From assembly GCA_020024455.1 (NCBI GenBank), contig JAHHTU010000024.1:1-37247 (forward strand): a stretch of DNA of 37,247 bases, in the 5' to 3' direction. A model generated the notes under the pieces. That model did not search any database, was not told where the DNA came from, and saw nothing but the letters and a program-made list of their open reading frames with translations. The first letter of the stretch is position 1. Every line of letters starts with the position of its first letter. Positions 23,404 to 31,465 of the stretch are shown one piece after another. The stretch comes from Anaerotignum sp. (GTDB lineage: Bacteria > Bacillota > Clostridia > Lachnospirales > Anaerotignaceae). Both the position numbers and the translations under genes were made by a program.

Positions 23404-24492
23404 TTATTCGCTTTTTTGATATTTTGTGCCTAATATAGTACCACCGCCGGCGACATATGCCCCATCATACAATACCAATGCCTGTCCCGGTGTAATCGCT
23501 CTTTGCGGTTCATCAAATTGACATTCCAAAACATCATCGTCTACCATACGCACACTGCACCATGCCGGTTTGTTGCTATATCGAATTTTTGCTTGAAACC
23601 GCATACCCTCCTCGAATTTTGGAATTGCCATACAGTTGATTTGTGTTGCATATACCGTATGAGAAAACAGTGTTTCATTGTCACAAAGAACGACTTCATT
23701 TTTCTCTGCGTCCAATCCAAACACATACATGGGTTTGCCAAACGCAATGCCCAAACCCTTTCTTTGCCCTACGGTATAATACATCAAGCCTTGATGTTGT
23801 CCCAACACATTGCCTTCCATATCCACAAAATTTCCTTTTGGATATACCGTACCTCTTTGATTTTGTATAAATTTTGCATAATCTCCGTCCGGAATAAAGC
23901 AAATATCTTGGCTATCTCCTTTTTTGGCAATAAAATCGTCAATATTTTTTGCAATTTCTCTGACTTCGTCTTTTTCATAATCTCCAATGGGCATCAATGT
24001 TCTTGCCAGTTGTTCCTGTGTCAAACGGTATAATGCATATGTCTGGTCTTTTGCCTCTGTTGCCGATGCACAAATGGCATATCTACCCGTTTTTGGGTGT
24101 TTTTCAATTCTTGCATAATGTCCGGTTGCAATATAGTCTGCCCCAATTTGGTCTGCATATGTCTGCAACGCCTCCCATTTGACATGGCGATTGCACATGA
24201 TGCAGGGATTTGGTGTCAATCCTTTTTCATAACTATTCATAAAATATTCTACGACATTTTCCCGAAATGTTTTCCGAAAATCCAACACTTCATATGCAAT
24301 GCCCAATTTTTCTGCCACACGGGAGGCATCTTTGACTGCTGCCATATTGCCACAGCCGCCCTCTTCTTCTGTTTCTTGCCACATTCCCATGGTCACACCC
24401 AATACTTCATACCCTTGTTCTTTTAATAAATATGCCGCCGTAGAACTGTCCACGCCACCGGACATTCCCACAATCACTCTTTTTTTTGCCAC
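23404..24492 (-). CDS. mnmA: tRNA-specific 2-thiouridylase MnmA
   Basis: MnmA thiolates uridine 34 of tRNA Lys, Glu and Gln, using ATP and sulfur from a cysteine desulfurase. The PP-loop SGGVDSS (11-17) is present, as are the catalytic region TPNPCIMCN (Cys97, Cys100) and the later Cys in SQDICFIPDGDY. Its length of 362 is standard. The start is uncertain. GTG 24492 has AGGTG six bases upstream and gives MAKKRV at the family's usual place; GTG 24501 is the other choice. It lies downstream of nifS-nifU on the same strand, which supply sulfur, but a terminator lies between. Confidence 0.96.
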   Translation of the reverse strand: MAKKRVIVGMSGGVDSSTAAYLLKEQGYEVLGVTMGMWQETEEEGGCGNMAAVKDASRVAEKLGIAYEVLDFRKTFRENVVEYFMNSYEKGLTPNPCIMCNRHVKWEALQTYADQIGADYIATGHYARIEKHPKTGRYAICASATEAKDQTYALYRLTQEQLARTLMPIGDYEKDEVREIAKNIDDFIAKKGDSQDICFIPDGDYAKFIQNQRGTVYPKGNFVDMEGNVLGQHQGLMYYTVGQRKGLGIAFGKPMYVFGLDAEKNEVVLCDNETLFSHTVYATQINCMAIPKFEEGMRFQAKIRYSNKPAWCSVRMVDDDVLECQFDEPQRAITPGQALVLYDGAYVAGGGTILGTKYQKSE

Positions 24493-24570
24493 AATATTCA
24501 CCTATCCTTTTTTATGCTTTATTTTATGCTATCATATCTTTTTTATAGAAACAAGTCTATCCCATACTGC

Positions 24571-24605
24571 AAAAAATCCGATATTCTGAGAATATCGGAT
24601 TTTTC
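24571..24605 (-). terminator. Terminator after nifS-nifU
   Basis: AAAAATCCGATATTC (24572-24586) pairs perfectly with GAATATCGGATTTTT (24590-24604). On minus it ends in a T run. It lies about 80 bases beyond the nifU stop and before mnmA. Confidence 0.9.
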
Positions 24606-24681
24606 ATACTTACCAAAAATGTGTACAATCGTTCTTTTTTTTCCAAATAGTATCACAATTCCGGTATTTTATCATGCTTTC

Positions 24682-25125
24682 TTATCCTTCTTCATGACCA
24701 TGGTGATGCAATTCATCTACATCATTTACAGGCGGTTTCAAACCTTCAATTTTGATATTGTTTTTTTCTGCATAATCCCACAATGCCGCGTGCAATGCTT
24801 CTTCTGCAAGACAGGAACAGTGTACTTTTACAGGAGGCAAACCGTCCAATGCTTCCATAACGGCTTTATTTGTCACTTCCAGAGCTTCCTGTATGGTTTT
24901 GCCTTTTACCAATTCTGTTGCCATAGAACTGGTCGCAACCGCAGCACCGCAACCAAATGTACGGAATTTTGCATCTTGTATGATGCCATCTGCAATCTGT
25001 AAAGATACTTTCATGATATCGCCACATTTTGCGTTACCAACTGTACCTACACCACTTGCGTTTTCAATTTCTCCTACGTTTCTTGGGTTCATAAAATGGT
25101 CCATGACTTTTTCGCTATATTCCAT
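24682..25125 (-). CDS. nifU: Fe-S cluster scaffold NifU/IscU-like
   Basis: The 147-residue protein is the scaffold on which Fe-S clusters are built. The cluster ligands are seen as Cys34 (AKCGD), Cys59 (FGCGAA) and Cys103/Cys105 (HCSC). The C-terminal His/Glu tail (ELHHHGHEEG) is an add-on. It follows nifS by 49 bases, on the same strand, with AGGAGG before ATG 25125, so the two form an operon with their partner enzyme. Confidence 0.95.
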   Translation of the reverse strand: MEYSEKVMDHFMNPRNVGEIENASGVGTVGNAKCGDIMKVSLQIADGIIQDAKFRTFGCGAAVATSSMATELVKGKTIQEALEVTNKAVMEALDGLPPVKVHCSCLAEEALHAALWDYAEKNNIKIEGLKPPVNDVDELHHHGHEEG

Positions 25126-25174
25126 AATCGTATCCTCCTACGTCCTCTCATTCGTTATGTTTGTTTTCTCTCTA

Positions 25175-26341
25175 TTATTTCTGCATCATGTACAAAGGTG
25201 ACATTTCTCTCAATCTTTGTACGATAGGCGGTAATTTTTCCAAGATGATATCAATTTCTTCGTCTGTGTTATCCAAATCCAATGTCAATCGCAAAGAACC
25301 ATGTGCCTTTTCATGGGGCAAACCGATTGCCAACAATACATGGGAAGGGTCCAAAGAGCCGGAAGTACAAGCAGAACCGCTGGACGCTGCAATGCCCATT
25401 GCATCTAACAACAGCAACATGGATTCACCTTCGATAAATTCAAAGGAAATGTTACAGTTACCGGGCAATCTGTCCACAGGGTGCCCATTCAATTTGCTGT
25501 GTGGAATGGTGGTCAAAATGCCTTGTATCAATCTATCTCTCATTTTTTCCAATCTTGCTTTTGTCTCAGGCAATTCCGCAACAGCCAGTTCCACTGCTTT
25601 TCCCAAGCCAACGATACCGGCGATATTTTCTGTACCGGCACGCATTTTCTTTTCCTGTGCACCACCAAAAATCAATGGGGTTACTTTTACGCCTTTGCGG
25701 ATATAAATTGCACCAATGCCTTTTGGAGCACCCAATTTGTGCCCACTGATGGATAACAAATCAATCTGCATTTCTTCCACATCAATCGGAACGTGGCCCA
25801 TAGCCTGTACAGCATCTGTATGGAAATAAATGCCTTTTTCTCTTGCCAATTTCCCGATTTCTGCAATCGGTTCAATCGTACCAATTTCATTATTTGCAAA
25901 CATAACGGAAATCAAAATGGTTTTCGGACGAATTGCCGCTGCAACATCTTCCACAGAAACTTTCCCATCTGCATCTACATCTAAATAAGTTACTTCATAA
26001 CCATGTTTTTCTAAATACTCACAAGTATGCAAAATGGCATGATGTTCAATTTTGGTTGTGATAATGTGATTGCCTTTTGTTTTCATTGCTTCCGCAACGC
26101 CACGCAAAGCCATGTTGTCGCTTTCAGAGCCGCCCGCTGTAAAATAAATTTCCGCAGGTTTTGCATGAATGGCTGTTGCCACTTGTTCTCTTGCTTTTTC
26201 CAATGCTTTTTTACTTTCTTTGGCAATGCCGTAAATACCGGAAGCATTCCCATAATATTGTGTAAAATATGGAAGAATTTCTTCCATAACTTCTTTTCTT
26301 ACAGGTGTTGTTGCTGCATGATCCATATATATTGTTGTCAT
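25175..26341 (-). CDS. nifS: Cysteine desulfurase NifS/IscS-like
   Basis: This PLP enzyme removes sulfur from cysteine as a persulfide and gives it to NifU, MnmA and others. The 388 residues include PLP-binding SGHK (Lys202) and the persulfide loop SGSACTSG (Cys325). ATG 26341 has AAGGAGG. It has a near-consensus promoter at 26417-26445. The usual IscR/Rrf2 repressor gene is not adjacent; a divergent XRE regulator is. Confidence 0.97.
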   Translation of the reverse strand: MTTIYMDHAATTPVRKEVMEEILPYFTQYYGNASGIYGIAKESKKALEKAREQVATAIHAKPAEIYFTAGGSESDNMALRGVAEAMKTKGNHIITTKIEHHAILHTCEYLEKHGYEVTYLDVDADGKVSVEDVAAAIRPKTILISVMFANNEIGTIEPIAEIGKLAREKGIYFHTDAVQAMGHVPIDVEEMQIDLLSISGHKLGAPKGIGAIYIRKGVKVTPLIFGGAQEKKMRAGTENIAGIVGLGKAVELAVAELPETKARLEKMRDRLIQGILTTIPHSKLNGHPVDRLPGNCNISFEFIEGESMLLLLDAMGIAASSGSACTSGSLDPSHVLLAIGLPHEKAHGSLRLTLDLDNTDEEIDIILEKLPPIVQRLREMSPLYMMQK

Positions 26342-26416
26342 GTGACTTCCTCCTTAAACCCATCAAATTGTCTATCTTTATATATCATAGTATTCTTATA
26401 TGTTTTATGTGATTTC

Positions 26417-26445
26417 ATTCTAGCATTGTTTTTTATTTTTGTCAA
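26417..26445 (-). promoter_or_regulatory. Strong sigma-A promoter of nifS-nifU
   Basis: On minus, a perfect TTGACA (26440-26445) and TAGAAT (26417-26422) are exactly 17 bases apart. Confidence 0.85.
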
Positions 26446-26552
26446 GCATATTTTTACATAAACAAGACACCCTATATTTGTGTCACATTATGTGATTTTT
26501 TTTTGTTTTTTTCTCGATGTATGTGTCAAAGGGTTTTCGGATAAAACAATAC

Positions 26553-26569
26553 CTTTTATAATATAAAAG
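26553..26569. promoter_or_regulatory. Palindromic operator over the -10 box of the XRE gene
   Basis: CTTTTATA-A-TATAAAAG is a perfect 8-bp inverted repeat; it contains the -10 box TATAAT (26557-26562) of the XRE gene. Self-repression by the encoded helix-turn-helix protein is the simplest reading. Confidence 0.5.
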
Positions 26570-26608
26570 ATATAGGGTAGTCCATACTGAAAAAAAGGAG
26601 GTGTACAC

Positions 26609-27004
26609 ATGGCAGAATTTAAGGATAGATTAAAATTGTTACGCAAAGAAAAAAAGTTGACACAAGTAAAATTAGGTGAAATGCTCAATTATGGATATAC
26701 TGCAATCGCAAATTATGAATCTGGCAGAAACCAACCTTCTATTACAGACTTAATTAAAATCGCTACTATTTTCGATGTTTCTTTAGATTATTTACTTGGG
26801 GTTACAGACGTTCGCCATGTTTGTCTTTCGAGTGAAATCTCAGATGAATTACAACAATTGCAATTCAATTATACACAGTTAGACCAAGAATCCCGTACTG
26901 ACCTTTTGATGTATGCGAAATGGTTATTGGACCGTAATGATATGAAAAAAGATTTTTCTCATTCTTTACAAGTGGCACAAGATACCAAACAATACACAAA
27001 ATAA
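26609..27004 (+). CDS. XRE-family transcriptional regulator
   Basis: Residues 5-63 form a Cro/CI-type helix-turn-helix: FKDRLKLLRKEKKLTQVKLGEMLNYG, then TAIANYESGRNQPSITDLIKIATIFDVSLDYLLG. The remaining 65 residues are helical and may dimerise. ATG 26609 has AAGGAGGTG. It is divergent from nifS across 267 bases, and a palindrome lies over its own promoter. The target genes are unknown. Confidence 0.92.
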   Translation: MAEFKDRLKLLRKEKKLTQVKLGEMLNYGYTAIANYESGRNQPSITDLIKIATIFDVSLDYLLGVTDVRHVCLSSEISDELQQLQFNYTQLDQESRTDLLMYAKWLLDRNDMKKDFSHSLQVAQDTKQYTK

Positions 27005-27036
27005 ATACAGCTTGCTTTATGCAAGCTGTATTTTTT
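27004..27036. terminator. Bidirectional terminator
   Basis: AATACAGCTTGC (27004-27015) pairs with GCAAGCTGTATT (27021-27032) followed by TTTT on plus, serving the XRE gene; on minus it follows the dacF stop. Confidence 0.92.
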
Positions 27037-27037
27037 A

Positions 27038-28585
27038 TTACCATCTGTTTCTGCGACGTCTGGAATTTCTTTTGAAAGAATATCCGCCTCTTTTGCGTCT
27101 GCCGCCATAACGCAAATGACGCAAAATTGCTATCACCAGTCCAATTACGACAACCACAACAGCAAGTCCAATCAATCCTTTTACAGAAAATAAATTGGAG
27201 AAAAATTGTTTCACATAATATTGTATGTTGTTAAAAATGGTTGCTTTTTCCACATCTGCACCTGCAAAAGCCGCTTTTTGTGCCACTTGTTTGCCATCAA
27301 TTTGGTAAGTCACGGTTGCAATTTCGTCACCTTTTTGCAAAGGTGCTTTGACTTTTTCTGTGCCATCTTTATCTTTTACCAGATATGCTTCTTTGATTTG
27401 GATTGTTTTTTCTATACGGTCTACGGCTTCCGTTGGCAAATATGCTACCATAGCATCTTGGAATACCAAAGGTACTTTATCGCCTTGCAATTTGTTTTGT
27501 TTGGTCAAGGGCAGTTGTGCGATTGCGTCGCCTGCTTCTGTCAACTTGATGGGTGCATAGTTGTTGAACCCATATTCAAACAATGCCGCACTTTCCTGCC
27601 AACGTGCAGGGTCTGCTGCCTGAAATACCACAGAAATCAATTTTCTGCCTTCCTTTTCCGCAGATGCTGACAAACAATCCCCTGCCTCGTTGGTAAAACC
27701 TGTCTTGATACCGGTTGCATAAGGATATTGATATTCATTGTCTGTAATCAACAAATTGTGGCTACCCCAGCTATATTCCTGTGTTTTCAACGTGGTATCC
27801 TGTGCTGCACTCTCACCTGCACCATTGCCAATAAAACTACGTTCGCCTGCAACTTTTATCAAACTTTCATTTTGCAGAAACTCTGTGGAAAACAATGCCA
27901 TATCATAAGCAGAAGAATAATGGTTTTCATCATGATACCCATGTGCGTTGTTAAAATGTGTATTGACCGCACCCAATTCCTGTGCTTTTTTGTTCATCAA
28001 ATCCACAAAAATCGCTTCGCATTTTGCAAAGTTCATATTCTCGTCATTTTTTGCTTTTTTTGCTACTGCAGATGCCAAAACATTTGCAGAATCATTCCCA
28101 GATGGAATTAACAAGCCACGCAATACATTTTCCACCGTCAATGTTTCGCCTGCTTTATGCCCCGCTTTGCTGGAATCCAAAGAAATTTCATTGACTTCCG
28201 TACCAACCACGATTTTTTCGTCCGGTTTCAAATAATCCATTGCAACCAAGGCTGTCATAATTTTTGTCATACTTGCCGGATACATTTTTGCTTTTGCATT
28301 TTTTTCATATAAGATTGTCCCTGTTTCCGGTTCAATCAATATTGCCGCACCTGCTGTCACAGTCGGTGCATTTTCTGCCATCGCCCAAGCAGGTTGTAAT
28401 GTTCTTTGTTTTGTTTGTGTCTGTTCCTGTACAGGCTGGTCTGTTTGCTGGGTTTGTTGATTTTCTGTTTGTTCTATATTTTGTTCCGTCTGCGGACTGT
28501 CTGTGTTTGGTTCTGTTGCAAATACAGTCACATTGAAGGAAAGTATCGCTGCCAACGCCAAAGCAACGTATTTCTGCTTTTTCAT
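27038..28585 (-). CDS. dacF: D-alanyl-D-alanine carboxypeptidase (DacF-type PBP)
   Basis: This 515-residue serine carboxypeptidase trims the peptidoglycan stem peptide. It has a signal peptide (1-24), a Gln/Thr/Glu-rich linker (25-64), and the motif S-x-x-K at Ser105 in ASMTK. S-x-N is in PSGNDSAN, and KTG is in IKTGFTN. The C-terminus has a membrane helix (GLAVVVVVIGLVIAIL) and an Arg-rich cytoplasmic tail, so it is anchored at both ends or at the C-terminus. ATG 28585 is chosen with GAGGA eight bases upstream. It lies 24 bases after miaA on the same strand, likely in the same operon. Confidence 0.93.
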   Translation of the reverse strand: MKKQKYVALALAAILSFNVTVFATEPNTDSPQTEQNIEQTENQQTQQTDQPVQEQTQTKQRTLQPAWAMAENAPTVTAGAAILIEPETGTILYEKNAKAKMYPASMTKIMTALVAMDYLKPDEKIVVGTEVNEISLDSSKAGHKAGETLTVENVLRGLLIPSGNDSANVLASAVAKKAKNDENMNFAKCEAIFVDLMNKKAQELGAVNTHFNNAHGYHDENHYSSAYDMALFSTEFLQNESLIKVAGERSFIGNGAGESAAQDTTLKTQEYSWGSHNLLITDNEYQYPYATGIKTGFTNEAGDCLSASAEKEGRKLISVVFQAADPARWQESAALFEYGFNNYAPIKLTEAGDAIAQLPLTKQNKLQGDKVPLVFQDAMVAYLPTEAVDRIEKTIQIKEAYLVKDKDGTEKVKAPLQKGDEIATVTYQIDGKQVAQKAAFAGADVEKATIFNNIQYYVKQFFSNLFSVKGLIGLAVVVVVIGLVIAILRHLRYGGRRKRGGYSFKRNSRRRRNRW

Positions 28586-28609
28586 GTTTCTTTTCCTCAC
28601 TTTCATATT

Positions 28610-29554
28610 TTATTCCACTATCATACCCTTTTGTTTGATATCTTGCAATACCATTTGCAGTGCAGTTTGTTTATCTGTTTGGGATAAATCAATCCATATG
28701 CCTTCCAGTTGTCTGCGAAACCAAGTTAATTGTCTTTTTGCAAAACGTCTTGTACCTGTTTTCAAATCTTCCACTGCCTGTTCCAGTGAAATTTCACCTG
28801 CAAAATACGGCAAAAACTCTTTATAGCCCAAACCCTGCATAGAAACCAAATCACCACCATACCCCATATCCAGCAATTTTTTGACTTCCTCCAAAAGTCC
28901 TGCCTCCATCATCAAATCAATGCGTTGTTCGATGCGTTCATATAACTTTTGGCGTTGCATGGTCAATATCACCACAACCGCTTCATATGGTGATTGTTTT
29001 TGTTTTTCCTCCGCATTGTGTGCAGAAAACTTCTGTCCTGTCATATGGTGGTATTCCAAAGCTCTTGTCACACGTTTGATATTGTTGGCGTGCGTGGTTT
29101 TTGCATATGTGGGGTCAATTTCTAATAATTTTTGATATAAGACATCAGCACCCTGCTGTTCTGCCAATGCATAACACGCTTCCCGAAATGTCGTGTCATT
29201 GTCTGTTTGGGTGAATGCATTGTCATATAACAACGCATTGATATAAAAGCCTGTCCCCCCCACCACAATGGGGATTTTGCCTTTTGCCCATATCTGCTCC
29301 ATGTATGCTTTTGCTTTTTGTTGAAATACCATCACATTGTATGGTTCATCTGGTAACAACTCATCTATCAAATAATGTGGAATACCCTCTGCCTCTTCTT
29401 TTGTTACCTTTGCAGTTCCAATATCCATATACCGATACACCTGCATAGAATCTGCGGAAATAATCTCCCCATCAATGGCTTTTGCCAGTGCAATCGAAAA
29501 TGCTGTTTTGCCGCAAGCCGTTGGCCCGCCAATAATCACCAATGGTTTTTTCAT
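28610..29554 (-). CDS. miaA: tRNA dimethylallyltransferase MiaA
   Basis: MiaA adds the dimethylallyl group to A37 of tRNAs that read codons starting with U. The P-loop GGPTACGKT, the ISADSMQVYRYMDIGTAK segment, the HYLIDEL motif and the GGTGFYI loop are all present over 314 residues. ATG 29554 has GAGG seven bases upstream. It begins nine bases after the mutL stop, so the genes are tightly coupled. MiaB, encoded further up the same operon, completes the modification. Confidence 0.98.
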   Translation of the reverse strand: MKKPLVIIGGPTACGKTAFSIALAKAIDGEIISADSMQVYRYMDIGTAKVTKEEAEGIPHYLIDELLPDEPYNVMVFQQKAKAYMEQIWAKGKIPIVVGGTGFYINALLYDNAFTQTDNDTTFREACYALAEQQGADVLYQKLLEIDPTYAKTTHANNIKRVTRALEYHHMTGQKFSAHNAEEKQKQSPYEAVVVILTMQRQKLYERIEQRIDLMMEAGLLEEVKKLLDMGYGGDLVSMQGLGYKEFLPYFAGEISLEQAVEDLKTGTRRFAKRQLTWFRRQLEGIWIDLSQTDKQTALQMVLQDIKQKGMIVE

Positions 29555-29563
29555 ACCCATGCC

Positions 29564-31450
29564 TCAATTCTGTATTCTTTTGAATTTCTTTTCCAATTCA
29601 TATTTTGTCAATGCAATCACCGTTGGTCTGCCATGTGGGCAGTGGAACGGATTTTCCAATTTCATCAGCTGTGCAATCAACGCCTCTGCTTCCTGTATAT
29701 CCAGTGTATCATGCCCTTTGACAGCCGCTTTGCACGCCATGGTTGCCACTGCGTGTATTTTGGCATCATACACATTTTGTAACTGCTGTTCTTGTAATGT
29801 ATCCAGAATATCCCGAAAAAAACCGGCACCATCAGGTGTTTTCATCAATACCGGCACCGTATGCAGTCCATAGGTTTGTTCTGCGAAACGCTCCACACCA
29901 AAACCAAAATTTTGCAATAGTGCTTTGTTTTCTTCCAGTGTAGTCACTTCCAATGGTGTCAAATGCAGCATCAGTGGTTCTAATAGCCTTTGCGATACCA
30001 CATCTTCCTTCTGAAAACGCTCCATCAATCTTTCATACAAAATACGTTCATGTGCTGCGTGCTGGTCAATGACATACATATTGTCTCCTTGCTCCACAAC
30101 CCAATATGTCCGAAACACCTGTCCAATGATTTTATAATCTTTGAAAAACTGTTCTTTTTTCTTTTTGGGTGTTTCTATGATTTGTGGTTGTTCCACCTGC
30201 ACTTTTTCCACTTCAAAATCTTCTGCCGCTGTATCTTGCTTTGGCTCTACTTGATAGGCAACAGTATCTTGTTCTACTTTGGTTTGATGTCCTTTTCTTT
30301 TGAGTAACTGGTCAATGCTTTTGGTCTGTATGGGTGGTGCTGTGTCACTGCTTTGTTTTTCAAACACGGTTTCAATCGGTTTTTGTTCCACAGGCGTATC
30401 CGCAGGCAATACCTGTTGCTCTGCGACAGGTGGTTTCTTGTCCCAGCTGACTTTTGGAATACATACCGCATCTGCAAACACCGCTGTTATCGCATCATAA
30501 AAAAATGCATACACTTCTTCATCATTGCGAAAACGTACTTCCAATTTTGCAGGGTGTACATTCACGTCCACCAAAGCCGGATTAACTTCCAAATGCAGTA
30601 CATATACGGGAAATTTCCCCACCATCATTCTTGTTTTATACGCTTCTTCCACTGCCGATGCCACAATACGGTTTTTGATAAATCTGCCATTGATAAATAA
30701 ATTTTCATAATTGCGGTTTGCACGGGAAAGCTCGGGTTTGCCCACATACCCCGTCAACTTGTATTCCCCTCTTGCAAAAGAAATGTCTAACATGGCATTG
30801 GCAACCTCTTTTCCATATACATAAAACACAGAGGCTTTGCCATCTCCATTTCCCACGGTATGCAAAATCGTATTGTCATTGTTGATATAACAAAATGATA
30901 ACTCTGGGTGTCCCAAAGCCAATTTATTCATCAAATCCGAAACGTATCCGCTTTCGGTTGCGGGTTTTTTCAGGAATTTTTTTCTTGCAGGCACATTGTA
31001 AAACAAATTTTTAACCACAATGCTTGTCCCCTCTGTGCAAGCAATATCTTGTATGGATTTGACTTCGCCACCGCTGATTTCAATTTTTGTACCGGTTGCT
31101 TCTTCTCTTGTTTTGGTTGTCATTTCCACTTGTGCCACTGCGGCAATCGATGCCAAAGCCTCACCACGAAAACCCATTGTCAAAATTTCTTCCAAATCTT
31201 CAATTTTAGACAGTTTGCTTGTTGCATGGCGTAAAAATGCCTCTTGTACCTGTGCTTTTGGAATACCGCAACCATTATCCGACACACGAATATAAGAAAT
31301 ACCACCATCTTTGATTTCTGTTGTAATGGTGGTTGCACCTGCATCAATGGCATTTTCGGTCAATTCTTTCACAACGGATTTGGGGGACTCCACCACTTCC
31401 CCTGCCGCAATTTTGTTAATTGTTCTTTGGTCTAACAGTCGTATTGCCAA
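29564..31450 (-). CDS. mutL: DNA mismatch repair protein MutL
   Basis: The 628-residue protein has the GHKL ATPase N-terminus (LDQRTINKIAAGEVVE, ENAIDAGA, DNGCGI, GFRGEAL) and a C-terminal endonuclease motif DQHAAHERILYE. The C-terminal CPHGRPT segment is also present. Presence of the endonuclease motif fits an organism without MutH. The best start is TTG 31450, seven bases after AGGAGG, giving the family's usual MAIRLLD; ATG 31456 lies only one base after the ribosome site. It follows mutS by 15 bases. Confidence 0.98.
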   Translation of the reverse strand: MAIRLLDQRTINKIAAGEVVESPKSVVKELTENAIDAGATTITTEIKDGGISYIRVSDNGCGIPKAQVQEAFLRHATSKLSKIEDLEEILTMGFRGEALASIAAVAQVEMTTKTREEATGTKIEISGGEVKSIQDIACTEGTSIVVKNLFYNVPARKKFLKKPATESGYVSDLMNKLALGHPELSFCYINNDNTILHTVGNGDGKASVFYVYGKEVANAMLDISFARGEYKLTGYVGKPELSRANRNYENLFINGRFIKNRIVASAVEEAYKTRMMVGKFPVYVLHLEVNPALVDVNVHPAKLEVRFRNDEEVYAFFYDAITAVFADAVCIPKVSWDKKPPVAEQQVLPADTPVEQKPIETVFEKQSSDTAPPIQTKSIDQLLKRKGHQTKVEQDTVAYQVEPKQDTAAEDFEVEKVQVEQPQIIETPKKKKEQFFKDYKIIGQVFRTYWVVEQGDNMYVIDQHAAHERILYERLMERFQKEDVVSQRLLEPLMLHLTPLEVTTLEENKALLQNFGFGVERFAEQTYGLHTVPVLMKTPDGAGFFRDILDTLQEQQLQNVYDAKIHAVATMACKAAVKGHDTLDIQEAEALIAQLMKLENPFHCPHGRPTVIALTKYELEKKFKRIQN

Positions 31451-31465
31451 AAGCATACCTCCTTT

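Noticed and set aside
26488..26688. 66-residue frame on minus across the nifS-XRE divergent region
   Set aside because: Overlaps the start of the XRE gene and its promoter, with no ribosome site.
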